Part shown: positions 26,142 through 34,654 of the stretch, piece after piece
Layout of the letters: every line of letters starts with the position of its first letter
Position numbering within the stretch: the first letter of the stretch is position 1
Source: Bacteroidota bacterium
Lineage (GTDB): Bacteria > Bacteroidota > Bacteroidia > Bacteroidales > Prolixibacteraceae
Assembly (NCBI GenBank): GCA_023251455.1
Contig: JAHEYT010000061.1
Location: forward strand, 1-42,965
DNA: 42,965 nucleotides
Direction: 5' to 3'
Notes under the pieces: model-generated
Database searches by the model: none
The model's input: the letters and a program-made list of their open reading frames with translations, nothing else
What the model was told of the DNA's origin: nothing
Translations under genes and position numbers: made by a program

Positions 26142-27049
26142 AAAGCGAAGTTCCTTTCTATTCGGATTAAAACTAGTCGTGAAATGGCGTTGAATGCCAG
26201 GATGATGACAAATAAAAGCAATGCCGAGAGCATCAATGCCGCGTCGTACATCGGTATCGACATCATTTCCCCGTAATTGTTGGCAATGAGTGCAGGCAGT
26301 GGGTAGGCCGGATCGAATACCGAGTGGGGTACTTCCGAAACGTTTCCGCAAACCATCAGAACCGCTATGGTTTCGCCAAAAGCACGCGAAATGGCTAAAA
26401 CCACGGCGGCAGCCAATCCCGGAAACGATTTACGAAGTACCACTTTTTTAATGGTTTGCCAGGTGGTAGCGCCCAACGAAAGCGAAGCTTCGCGCAGTCC
26501 GCCGGGCAACGCATCGAAGATTTCAATAAAAACCGAAATCATCAGTGGGATGATCATGATAGCCAGTACAATTCCTCCGGCCAAAATGCTGTATCCGGTC
26601 GAAAACTCAACAAAATGAGGAGCAAGCGATGTTGAAATAAATGGCACCACAACCAAAATTCCCCAAACACCATAAACTACGGGCGGGATTCCGGCAAGCA
26701 CATCAATCATCGGGAAAACCACTTTTTTTACATAGGGATGGGCATATTCCGAAAGGTAAATGGCGGCAAGCAAGCAAAGCGGCAACGAAATGATGATCGC
26801 AATGCCCGTCACCCACAAGGTTCCCATGATGAAAGGGTAAAAACCAAATTCACCTTTTAACGGCTTCCAGCTTTCGCCCGTCAAAAGTGCCCACAACGAC
26901 TGCTGATCCAAAATCGGAACCGATTTATAATACAGGCTGATGCCGATGATCACTGCAAACGACAAAGAAACCAGTGTCAGGAAAAGCATACTGTGCCGAA
27001 TCAGAAATTCCCTTGTTTGGCGGTATTTGTTGTATCGTATTTTATCCAT
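26138..27049 (-). CDS. pstC: Phosphate ABC transporter permease PstC
   Basis: A 303-residue permease with six membrane segments; the EAA loop reads LREASLSLGATTWQTI, followed by GLAAAVVLAISRAFGET, typical of PstC. The start at 27049 gives MDKIRYNKYRQTREF before the first helix, as expected; an in-frame ATG at 27142 would add 31 residues of unlikely, Arg/Lys-rich sequence through the pstS-pstC spacer. It overlaps pstA by 4 bp. Confidence 0.92.
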   Translation of the reverse strand: MDKIRYNKYRQTREFLIRHSMLFLTLVSLSFAVIIGISLYYKSVPILDQQSLWALLTGESWKPLKGEFGFYPFIMGTLWVTGIAIIISLPLCLLAAIYLSEYAHPYVKKVVFPMIDVLAGIPPVVYGVWGILVVVPFISTSLAPHFVEFSTGYSILAGGIVLAIMIIPLMISVFIEIFDALPGGLREASLSLGATTWQTIKKVVLRKSFPGLAAAVVLAISRAFGETIAVLMVCGNVSEVPHSVFDPAYPLPALIANNYGEMMSIPMYDAALMLSALLLFVIILAFNAISRLVLIRIERNFAL

Positions 27050-27087
27050 AAATCTTGATTTAAATGGCCAACCTCTTTTAAAACCTA

Positions 27088-27117
27088 AACCCGGCAGGCT
27101 TTTCATCCTGTCAGGTT
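27088..27117 (-). other. Stem-loop between pstS and pstC
   Basis: Arms AACCCGGCAGG and CCTGTCAGGTT pair at 9 of 11 positions around an 8-base loop, about 50 bp after the pstS stop, with GTTTT next on the minus strand. Such a structure could stop part of the transcription or protect the pstS message, giving more binding protein than permease. Confidence 0.4.
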
Positions 27118-27167
27118 CCGATTTGCTGCGAAAAGCCAGCAAGTCAAATTAATATTTGTGTCTCCCT

Positions 27168-28121
27168 TTATTTTACTTTCTCTAATCCGGCATCAAGTTT
27201 TTCCTTCGAAATAATAATATAACCGCTTTCCAAAACATATTTCTGCCCTTCGGTGAGCGACCATTTGATGAATTCAACCAACTCTTTCTTAACTGGTTTC
27301 CCTGAAGTCACAAAATACAGGTCGCGTGCCGGTGGCGATGGATATTTGCCCGTAGCAATTGCGTTGACGATGGCATCCATCGTATCGTAAAAATTTTCAT
27401 CCGGGTCAATCTTACCATTGTTGTTAATGTCGAGCGGAAGCACCTTGATTCCAGGATTTGGCTTCTTGGTCTTTGCGTCATAAGCATAGCCAATATTGTT
27501 GTAGGCAATTCCTGAAGGGTCTTTTGAAACAGCTTGGGCTAACCCGGGGTCACCAAAAACACCTACCCCCAGAAGGTCTTCCTGTTTTTTACCCAGATAT
27601 TTAGCCCAGGTCTCACCTGCCCCACAAGCATCGGAACGGGTGTAAATCCTTATTGGCACTGCGCTTTTTGTACCGATAGCCTGACCCCAGGTTTTAGTTT
27701 TTCCGGTAATAAAAACATTTACGGCAGCATCGCGGTCGAGCCCGTTTGCCAGGATGTCTTGAATGTTTGAGTTCGCGGCGCTCACGGTCGGGACTACTGC
27801 ATCTTTAGTTACAGCAATGGCAAACGCACCTTTCTTCACTTCTTCAGGACTGATTTCGCGCGACACCAAACCAATATCGACCATTTTCGATAGCGCGTCG
27901 GTCATCCCTTTTCCGGCACCGCCAGCCGAAATATCGAACTTCACATTGGGATGAAGTTTCCTGAACTCTTCTGCCCATTTCACGGTGAGCGGATATAACG
28001 CAAATGCCCCCGAAATGCTGATGTTCCCTTTTAAATCGTCTTTGGCCTGGCTATATGATTTGCCAACTGAAAGTGAGAAGATCACCAACAGTGCAAAGAA
28101 ATATGAGGTAATTTTTTTCAT
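27168..28121 (-). CDS. pstS: Phosphate-binding periplasmic protein PstS
   Basis: A 317-residue type II periplasmic binding protein with a signal peptide (about 1-25, ending SYSQ). Phosphate-contact motifs include SISGAFALYPLTVKW, ISAGGAGKGMTDALSKMVDIGLVSRE, and RSDACGAGETWAKYLG. It captures phosphate for PstCA. The gene lies between a phosphate-type porin and pstC on the same strand, so uptake across both membranes is encoded together. Confidence 0.9.
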   Translation of the reverse strand: MKKITSYFFALLVIFSLSVGKSYSQAKDDLKGNISISGAFALYPLTVKWAEEFRKLHPNVKFDISAGGAGKGMTDALSKMVDIGLVSREISPEEVKKGAFAIAVTKDAVVPTVSAANSNIQDILANGLDRDAAVNVFITGKTKTWGQAIGTKSAVPIRIYTRSDACGAGETWAKYLGKKQEDLLGVGVFGDPGLAQAVSKDPSGIAYNNIGYAYDAKTKKPNPGIKVLPLDINNNGKIDPDENFYDTMDAIVNAIATGKYPSPPARDLYFVTSGKPVKKELVEFIKWSLTEGQKYVLESGYIIISKEKLDAGLEKVK

Positions 28122-28187
28122 TTATTTTTATTTTTATGTGTTCTTAACTTTTCTTCTGCCTTCTAATTTTTTGCCTTCTGCCTATTC

Positions 28188-29327
28188 TTAGAACCCAATC
28201 TGAAGTTGAACGTTGGCAAAATTGTTGTCGATGCTTGTGCCTTCTTCCTGTTTGATAGAATAGTTGAACTGCAATTTGGTATTGGCATTGAAATTATAAT
28301 TGGCACCAAGTACATACCAGGTTGAAGAATTATCGGCTTTCGACTTGTCGGTGTCGTAGAAATCATATTTAGCTACCAACTGTATTTTTTTCTGGAAGAA
28401 GTAATATCCGCCCAAAACATAGTACCCTTCTCGTTCAGTTTGATCGTCTTTTCCAGAGATGTATTCACTGCGTATTGAAAAGTTTTTTAGGTCATAGCTT
28501 AGGTCAAGCCCAAAACGGTCGCGGTTAACTGTTTTTGAAGGAGTTGTAACAACTGTACCTGTTTTTACTTCAGGCACAAATCGAGATCCATCGTATAATG
28601 CGGCACTAATGTCGAGCCCGACCACCGGGTGGACAATCAACCGGGCTGCAATGTCTTTGCCTTCATTATTATCAACAGTATTGATTCCCGCACCATTGTA
28701 AACACCCAACCGGTAATCAACCACCGGACGGTCTTTTAGTTTCAGGATGGTGCCACCAAGTAAGATCCCAATGTCGCGGCCATTTTGGTTGCCACCCACA
28801 TCTTTCCCTCGGGCAGTCAAAGCTTCAACTACCTGCGAGCGGTCTATCAGTTCCAGTTTGGTTGAACTTGCAAGGTTTTCGAGCGAAAACGGGATTTTAG
28901 CCTGACCAATCGTGAAATTGAAATAGTCGTTCAGCTTCAATTCGGCGTAAGCATCGATCAATTTTGGAGTTCCGGCCAGATCGAACTGTAAGCGGTAGCC
29001 CCAATAAGGCGAAAAAGTCCCTTTCAGATCAACCCGTGCACGGCGAATATCGAACCCATCAATCTTACCGGTTTCTTCCAATGCCTGGTAACGAACCTGG
29101 GTGTATCCGGCGATGGTAATTTTCTTACTGGCGTTAATCGGGAACGCTTTTACCTTGGTCAAATTCGTCTGTGAAGCAATTGCAGCTTCTGCTCGGATCG
29201 AGTCGGCATCTTTCTGCGAAACCACATTCCGTTGAATCAATAAATTCAAAACATCGTCGGTTGATTGTGATTTTGCGCTGAAAACCAAACCTCCCCAAAT
29301 CGTTATTATTAAAAGTACTTTTTTCAT
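28188..29327 (-). CDS. Phosphate-selective porin (OprP/OprO family)
   Basis: A 379-residue outer-membrane beta-barrel with a signal peptide (about 1-20). An N-terminal short helix (DDVLNLLIQRNVVSQKDADSIRAEA) precedes the barrel, which starts ITIAGYTQVRYQ and contains GFDIRRARVDLKGTFSPYWGYRLQFDLA, the signature of the porin O/P family. The last strand ends NVQLQIGF. It probably lets phosphate cross the outer membrane. It is the first gene of the pst operon, 66 bp upstream of pstS. Confidence 0.88.
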   Translation of the reverse strand: MKKVLLIITIWGGLVFSAKSQSTDDVLNLLIQRNVVSQKDADSIRAEAAIASQTNLTKVKAFPINASKKITIAGYTQVRYQALEETGKIDGFDIRRARVDLKGTFSPYWGYRLQFDLAGTPKLIDAYAELKLNDYFNFTIGQAKIPFSLENLASSTKLELIDRSQVVEALTARGKDVGGNQNGRDIGILLGGTILKLKDRPVVDYRLGVYNGAGINTVDNNEGKDIAARLIVHPVVGLDISAALYDGSRFVPEVKTGTVVTTPSKTVNRDRFGLDLSYDLKNFSIRSEYISGKDDQTEREGYYVLGGYYFFQKKIQLVAKYDFYDTDKSKADNSSTWYVLGANYNFNANTKLQFNYSIKQEEGTSIDNNFANVQLQIGF

Positions 29328-29483
29328 TTCTATATTGTCTATTGATTTACTGTATATTTTTCAAAGTTTTATTTGCCTGTTTTTACAATTATACCGGACA
29401 GTCAAAAATACGTCCTCTATTCCTGATTGAGGATAAACTTGTAGTTGGATAATTCAGGAACGAAAATGAAATTTAATAGCCTA

Positions 29484-29505
29484 AAACATGAAATATTTCA
29501 TGTTT
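29484..29505. promoter_or_regulatory. Perfect 22-bp palindrome upstream of the porin-pst operon
   Basis: Arms AAACATGAAAT and ATTTCATGTTT are exactly complementary with no loop, which suits a dimeric regulator better than a terminator. It lies 157 bp upstream of the porin start and may be an operator for the pst operon; a two-component phosphate regulator is a possible ligand, but its sites are usually direct repeats. Confidence 0.45.
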
Positions 29506-29526
29506 ATAAAGTCTGAAGAATAAAGA

Positions 29527-29546
29527 TTCCGGGAAGGAACCCGGAA
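29527..29546 (-). terminator. metY terminator
   Basis: TTCCGGG / CCCGGAA is a perfect 7-bp GC-rich stem with a 6-base loop, 14 bp past the metY stop, followed on the minus strand by the T-rich TCTTTATTCTT. Confidence 0.7.
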
Positions 29547-29560
29547 CCTTCAGCAATTGA

Positions 29561-31009
<1,449 letters not shown>

Positions 31010-31046
31010 TTAGCCTGACAGAAAAGAAAGGATTAGCTTTCATTTC

Positions 31047-31092
31047 GCGTTGTAAAAAATGATGATAAGGATTGGAACGCTACACGTGCGTT
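31047..31092 (-). promoter_or_regulatory. Alternative stems after the metY leader peptide
   Basis: Read on the minus strand, three arms AACGC (31088-31092), GCGTT (31076-31080) and AACGC (31047-31051) can pair in two exclusive ways. The first arm overlaps the leader stop codon, so a ribosome held on the Cys codons or at the stop could choose between the two. The stems are short (5 bp), so this is suggestive only. Confidence 0.35.
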
Positions 31093-31220
31093 TAGCAGCA
31101 CATTCGCATTCGGAAAGCCGAAGGGTTGGTCTGGCAACAACAACACAGTCCGGCAGTAAGATTGCCAGCACCGTTTATCCGGAGTAAGTATGGATTCGAT
31201 ATTTGTCGTGTTGTCTTCAT
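31092..31220 (-). CDS. Poly-cysteine leader peptide of metY
   Basis: A 42-residue peptide starting MKTTRQISNPYLL and containing GLCCCCQTNPS with four consecutive Cys codons (TGT TGT TGT TGC), ending RMRMCC. It lies between a promoter (-7 element at 31246-31253) and metY, whose ATG is 145 bases past the leader stop. It is too Cys-rich and too well placed to be chance. By analogy with Cys-codon leader ORFs known in mycobacteria, slow decoding at low cysteine would raise metY expression. It is not part of a longer protein: an upstream in-frame ATG at 31307 lies before the promoter. Confidence 0.7.
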   Translation of the reverse strand: MKTTRQISNPYLLRINGAGNLTAGLCCCCQTNPSAFRMRMCC

Positions 31221-31245
31221 TTTCTGGTTGTGTTCAATGACATTG

Positions 31246-31276
31246 CAAAGATTGTCATCAAATTGATTGTCTGAAA
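31246..31276 (-). promoter_or_regulatory. Promoter of the metY leader transcript
   Basis: On the minus strand, TTTC (31273-31276) is followed by 19 bases and AATCTTTG (31246-31253), near the -33 TTTG / -7 TAnnTTTG consensus. Transcription should start about 20 bases before the leader ATG. The -33 element is shared with the last base of the proximal ATACC box. Confidence 0.6.
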
Positions 31277-31316
31277 TACCTCGTTTCTGGTAAATTATAT
31301 ACCACAAAATAGGTAT
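31276..31316 (-). promoter_or_regulatory. Tandem ATACC boxes upstream of metY
   Basis: Two 18-bp boxes, ATACCTCGTTTCTGGTAA (31276-31293) and ATACCACAAAATAGGTAT (31299-31316), start 23 bp apart. The proximal one touches the -33 element. The same arrangement occurs at three other promoters in this window. Confidence 0.75.
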
Positions 31317-31338
31317 CTAATAAGGATTATATTCAAAA

Positions 31339-31698
31339 TCAGATGTGTTCTCCTACATAACTATTCTCCTTCATCCAGCGATAAATGGCATACTGAACAA
31401 ATGACAGTTCTTCCGATTCGGGTGAAGTATGTACTTTATTGGTGAAATGACTCCAGGCGGCACGAGCTGTCGAATTTTCATTCGCAAAGACCAACGAAAG
31501 TGGATGAGGAAAATTTCCTGATGATTTAAACCGGGAGATTCCTTTTGGACTAAAGAACAGGTAGCCATCAAAAGCCCTTGTTGCCAGTTCTTCAATCTTA
31601 TGCAAAGGATGCTCAATATACTGAATCTGTTGCCGGTAAAGCCATTGCCGGGTTTTATCCGATAATTTTTCTCCGATATAAAAGGTTGGTTTTTCCAT
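31339..31698 (-). CDS. Half-size uroporphyrinogen-III synthase-like protein, copy A
   Basis: A 119-residue protein matching only the C-terminal half of HemD-type enzymes: FYIGEKLSDKTRQWL, DGYLFFSPKGISRFK, a nucleotide-like LVFANENSTARAAW strand-helix, and KVHTSPESEELSFVQYAIYRW. Full enzymes are about 250 residues with two domains. It is about 80% identical, with equal length, to copy B at 34655-35014, which lies beside cobA. The start at 31698 (MEKPTF) is set by alignment with copy B and by the promoter at 31722-31752; a longer frame to 31758 runs into that promoter. A role with siroheme synthesis is inferred. Confidence 0.7.
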   Translation of the reverse strand: MEKPTFYIGEKLSDKTRQWLYRQQIQYIEHPLHKIEELATRAFDGYLFFSPKGISRFKSSGNFPHPLSLVFANENSTARAAWSHFTNKVHTSPESEELSFVQYAIYRWMKENSYVGEHI

Positions 31699-31721
31699 CT
31701 TCGTAAAATTTAGTGTCGTTA

Positions 31722-31752
31722 CAAAGATGTGGTAGCCAGTGGTTATTTGAAA
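31722..31752 (-). promoter_or_regulatory. Promoter of HemD-like copy A
   Basis: On the minus strand, TTTC (31749-31752), 19 bases, then CATCTTTG (31722-31729). Spacing and element forms match the metY and sulfite reductase promoters. Confidence 0.6.
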
Positions 31753-31792
31753 TACCATCTTATGGGTAATCTTTATACCACAAAATAGGTAT
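31752..31792 (-). promoter_or_regulatory. Tandem ATACC boxes upstream of HemD-like copy A
   Basis: ATACCATCTTATGGGTAA (31752-31769) and ATACCACAAAATAGGTAT (31775-31792), 23 bp apart; the second is identical over 18 bp to the distal metY box. The proximal box overlaps the first base of the -33 element. Confidence 0.75.
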
Positions 31793-31796
31793 GGGG

Positions 31797-32459
31797 CTAA
31801 ATGTAGTACTCAATATTATCAATCCAACCAGACTTGATGGCCTGCATAATCAACTCGGAAGTATTAGAAACTCCAAGCTTGCGGAAGATATTTTTACGGT
31901 GAGTATTTACGGTGTGAAAGCTGATGTTTTTTCGGGATGCAATTTCTTTTGTTGTTAATCCGCTTGCAACCAATCGTACAATCTCAATCTCCGAACTTGT
32001 CAGATTTGAAGGTTCTTCCAAAAGTGATTTACTTTCACTTAATTCCAGAATCAGGTCAAGAACCTCGCTTGAATAGAATTTTTTACCTTTAATTGCAGCA
32101 TCAATAGAACTCCAAATCTCATCGCTATCAGACGTTTTATAAACGACGTTTCTAATTCCTATTTTCGACAGCTCAGTAATATCTGCTTTGCTCAAAGAAT
32201 TGGTAAGAATTAGAATGGCCAAATCAGGAAATTTCTTTTTTAGTTCCTGCAAATCGCCAAGACTTTCAAAATCAACCAGGTTAAAGTCAGTAATAAGCAA
32301 TTGACAGCTTTCGGTTTTCAGAGCGTTATTAAGTTCGTACTGCGTACCCACAATTGCTGTAATTGAAAACCGGTTGTCGCTGATTAGCAACGATTTCAAG
32401 GCTTCAATCACTAAAAACTGTGTATCGGCAATTATTATTTTATTTCCCGAATTGCGCAT
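31797..32459 (-). CDS. LuxR/NarL-type response regulator
   Basis: A 220-residue protein with a receiver domain (about 7-125) and a C-terminal LuxR helix-turn-helix (about 155-215; LTSSEIEIVRLVASGLTTKEI, HTVNTHRKNIFRKLGV). The phospho-acceptor should be Asp58 (LLITDFNL); only one of the usual acidic pair is present near the N-terminus (Asp12 in IIIADTQ), and the conserved Thr/Ser-Lys positions look altered (LILTNS, VYKTSD). No partner kinase is encoded in the window. Its own promoter reads away from the crp-rrf2 pair. It could control neighbouring sulfur genes, but nothing ties it to the ATACC boxes. Confidence 0.85.
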   Translation of the reverse strand: MRNSGNKIIIADTQFLVIEALKSLLISDNRFSITAIVGTQYELNNALKTESCQLLITDFNLVDFESLGDLQELKKKFPDLAILILTNSLSKADITELSKIGIRNVVYKTSDSDEIWSSIDAAIKGKKFYSSEVLDLILELSESKSLLEEPSNLTSSEIEIVRLVASGLTTKEIASRKNISFHTVNTHRKNIFRKLGVSNTSELIMQAIKSGWIDNIEYYI

Positions 32460-32475
32460 ATATTTCGTTAAGCCA

Positions 32476-32483
32476 CAAAAGTA
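32476..32483 (-). promoter_or_regulatory. Candidate -7 element of the response regulator gene
   Basis: TACTTTTG on the minus strand fits TAnnTTTG and lies 16 bp upstream of the start codon, implying a very short leader. A -33 element at standard spacing is not clear. Confidence 0.35.
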
Positions 32484-32674
32484 GACTTTAAAATTAAATC
32501 TATATGGCCAAATGTATTTATAAACTCCATTAACTGATAGGTATTTAGATGATTATTTATAGGCCATACCATTAAAAATTTAATACTTTCCGGAGAACAA
32601 ATAGGTGAAAATACTGAACTCCATTTAAAATACGTCTTAATACGACTATATTGTCAATTGACTTAGTGTACTTT

Positions 32675-32682
32675 TATTTTTG
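32675..32682 (+). promoter_or_regulatory. Candidate -7 element of the crp-rrf2 pair
   Basis: TATTTTTG fits TAnnTTTG, 35 bp before the Crp/Fnr start. A TTG at 32651-32653 lies 21 bp upstream. No good ATACC box was found here. Confidence 0.4.
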
Positions 32683-32717
32683 CGCTAATAATCCATTCAT
32701 CTTCAAAATCCCAGGCT

Positions 32718-33407
32718 ATGCTTTTAAGTGAAACCAAGCAGGAATATTCATGGTTCAGAAGAATTTCCTCTCAGTTTATTTCTGAAAAAGACTTTGATAA
32801 ACTCGAAAAAACTTCGGTTAAACTCACTTTTAAAAAAGGGGAACCCATTTTGAAACAGGGTGGGATGCCATCTCATGTGGTTTATCTTGAAAAGGGAATT
32901 GTCAAGTTCAATTACGAGAATGAGACAAGTAAAAATCTTATCCTGACTATTGTTTCGGCACCAAAGATTTTGGGAGGAGCCAACCTGTTTTACAAAGACA
33001 ATAACCTGTTTTCGCTCATCGCGGTTGAAGATTGTGAGGTTATCATGATTGATTCCAAAGTGATTGAAGGGGTTTTGATGGATAATTCTAAATTCGCCAT
33101 GATGATGTTTCAGGTGGCCTCCGAGATGTTCAAAAAGTCGGTCATGAATTTTATCAGCCTGGCGCACAAGCAAAAAGAAGGGCGAATCGCCGACATCATT
33201 TTGTATCTGGCCGAAGAAGTTTACCATAGCAATTCGTTTCTCCTTTCACTAACCCGAAAAGAAATTGCCGAATTTGCCGGTTGCTCCACCGAAAATGTGA
33301 TCATGACTTTATCGAAATGGCAGAATGAGAAAATCGTATCTTTAGAGGGAAAAACCATTGAGATCAATGACATAGATAAATTAAAGTATATCAGTAAAAT
33401 AGGATAG
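32718..33407 (+). CDS. Crp/Fnr-family transcriptional regulator
   Basis: A 229-residue regulator with a cyclic-nucleotide-binding-type beta barrel (about 30-140; FKKGEPILKQGGMPSHVVYLEKGIVKFNY), a dimer helix and a C-terminal winged helix-turn-helix (about 175-225; LTRKEIAEFAGCSTENVIMTLSKW). It lacks the N-terminal Cys cluster of Fnr and the full cAMP-binding Arg signature, so its effector is unknown. It ends one base before an Rrf2 gene, so the two are co-expressed. It is encoded among the ATACC-box promoters; the boxes lie at activator-type positions, which fits a Crp-family protein. Confidence 0.88.
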   Translation: MLLSETKQEYSWFRRISSQFISEKDFDKLEKTSVKLTFKKGEPILKQGGMPSHVVYLEKGIVKFNYENETSKNLILTIVSAPKILGGANLFYKDNNLFSLIAVEDCEVIMIDSKVIEGVLMDNSKFAMMMFQVASEMFKKSVMNFISLAHKQKEGRIADIILYLAEEVYHSNSFLLSLTRKEIAEFAGCSTENVIMTLSKWQNEKIVSLEGKTIEINDIDKLKYISKIG

Positions 33408-33408
33408 C

Positions 33409-33834
33409 ATGCTGACTCAAAAAACAAGATATTCGATGCTGGCAATGGTTCGGCTCGCGAAAGAATTTGGAAAAGGAACCCTGATGATCAACGAAATAGC
33501 CGAGAGTGAGCGAATTCCAAAAAGGTTCCTCGAATCGATTTTGCTTGAACTTAAGAAGAACGGATATTTAAGTTCTAAGCTTGGTAAAAATGGAGGCTAT
33601 TTCCTGATAAAAAATCCAAAAGATGTCAATTTACTCGAAATTGTCAGGCTTTTTGAAGGCAGCATCGCCTTGCTAAAATGTACTTCCGAAAAATACTACG
33701 AACCCTGTGAACATTGTAAAGATGAGGCAAACTGTGCAGTGCGCGGAACATTTAAAGATATCCGTGAATACACTTTCAACAAACTGGCAAGTACATCATT
33801 GGATATGCTCACGACAGGGGTTAAGGATCTATAA
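33409..33834 (+). CDS. Rrf2-family regulator with Fe-S-type cysteines
   Basis: A 141-residue regulator. The N-terminal winged helix (about 1-70) has KTRYSMLAMVRLAKE, IPKRFLESILLELKKNGYL, and SKLGKNGGYFL. The loop after the dimer helix has Cys91, Cys100, Cys103 and Cys109, like the Fe-S cluster loop of IscR-type proteins. CymR, the cysteine regulator of Bacillus, belongs to this family, and Rrf2 sites often have ATA/TAT ends, so it is a good candidate for the ATACC boxes. It begins one base after the Crp/Fnr gene. Confidence 0.88.
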   Translation: MLTQKTRYSMLAMVRLAKEFGKGTLMINEIAESERIPKRFLESILLELKKNGYLSSKLGKNGGYFLIKNPKDVNLLEIVRLFEGSIALLKCTSEKYYEPCEHCKDEANCAVRGTFKDIREYTFNKLASTSLDMLTTGVKDL

Positions 33835-33897
33835 ATGAGCTGATAATTACTTATATTTATATGGATGAAACATGTTTCTCTGAAAGAAATTTAATAT

Positions 33898-34647
33898 TCA
33901 TTCTCTGCCCGCCACATTCAATTTCACTACATTTTTGCCGATAACGACCAATGCTGGCATTGCGGGCTTTTTGCTTTCAATCACTTGTGCAATATTTTCC
34001 AGAGTGCCTTCAATGAAATAAGCATCGGGTTGTGAAACTTTGCTTAAAATCTGAACGCTGGTATCTCCTGAAATGGATTGTTCGATTAATCGGGTGGATA
34101 ATCGGATCAGTTTGTTCAAGCCCATATAAATAATGATTGGAGAGCCAGATTTCAAAACAGAAACAAAGGTGTCGAGATCCAGGAATTCGCCTTCGCTGTA
34201 ATGCCCAGTTCCAAATAGTACCATGCTGTTTTTGCCGCGTTCGGTGAGTGGTATTCCATATAACGAAGCCGCTGCAAGTGCAGACGTAACGCCGGGAATA
34301 ACTTCATAGTTCAACTTGTTCTCGATGCAAAACCTGATTTCTTCAGCTCCCCGGCCAAAAATCATCGGATCGCCCGATTTCAGCCGGACAACTCTTTGTC
34401 CTTTTTCTGACAAATTAATCAGCAATTGGTTGATCCATTCCTGTCTTCCGGTTTGATTTTGGCCATCCTGATAAATTTTGCCCACATAAACCCGTTCTAC
34501 ATCAGGTTTGGCAAGATTTAAAATTTCACCGCTCACCAAGGCATCATGCAGAATGATGTCGGCTTCCTGAATTCGTTTCAGCGCTTTGACTGTTAATAAT
34601 TCAGGGTCGCCTGGCCCGGCGCCAACAATGGAGATTAACGAGTGCAT
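33898..34647 (-). CDS. cobA: Uroporphyrinogen-III C-methyltransferase (siroheme pathway)
   Basis: A 249-residue SAM-dependent methyltransferase that adds two methyls to uroporphyrinogen III to give precorrin-2. Motifs: VGAGPGDPELLTVKAL at the N-terminus, VVRLKSGDPMIFGRGAEE, EVIPGVTSALAAASLYGIPLTER, and a C-terminal PALVVIGKNV. It lacks the CysG dehydrogenase/chelatase part, so siroheme completion needs another gene. It is the last gene of the cysK-to-cobA operon, 7 bp after HemD-like copy B, and supplies siroheme for the sulfite reductase. Confidence 0.92.
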   Translation of the reverse strand: MHSLISIVGAGPGDPELLTVKALKRIQEADIILHDALVSGEILNLAKPDVERVYVGKIYQDGQNQTGRQEWINQLLINLSEKGQRVVRLKSGDPMIFGRGAEEIRFCIENKLNYEVIPGVTSALAAASLYGIPLTERGKNSMVLFGTGHYSEGEFLDLDTFVSVLKSGSPIIIYMGLNKLIRLSTRLIEQSISGDTSVQILSKVSQPDAYFIEGTLENIAQVIESKKPAMPALVVIGKNVVKLNVAGRE

Positions 34648-34654
34648 AAAGATT

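Noticed and set aside
26142..26351. N-terminal extension of pstA
   Set aside because: It is read through pstC and the ATGA overlap at 26138-26141 gives a normal start.
32502..32571. Possible ATACC boxes between the response regulator and crp
   Set aside because: Only half-sites are present (AGGTAT, GGCCATACC); none has the ATACC-N8-GGTAT spacing.
32748..33227. A 159-residue frame on the - strand
   Set aside because: Antisense shadow of the Crp/Fnr gene.
33867..33878. 12-bp palindrome GAAACATGTTTC between convergent rrf2 and cobA
   Set aside because: Short, without a loop or T-tract, and not repeated at other loci in a useful position.
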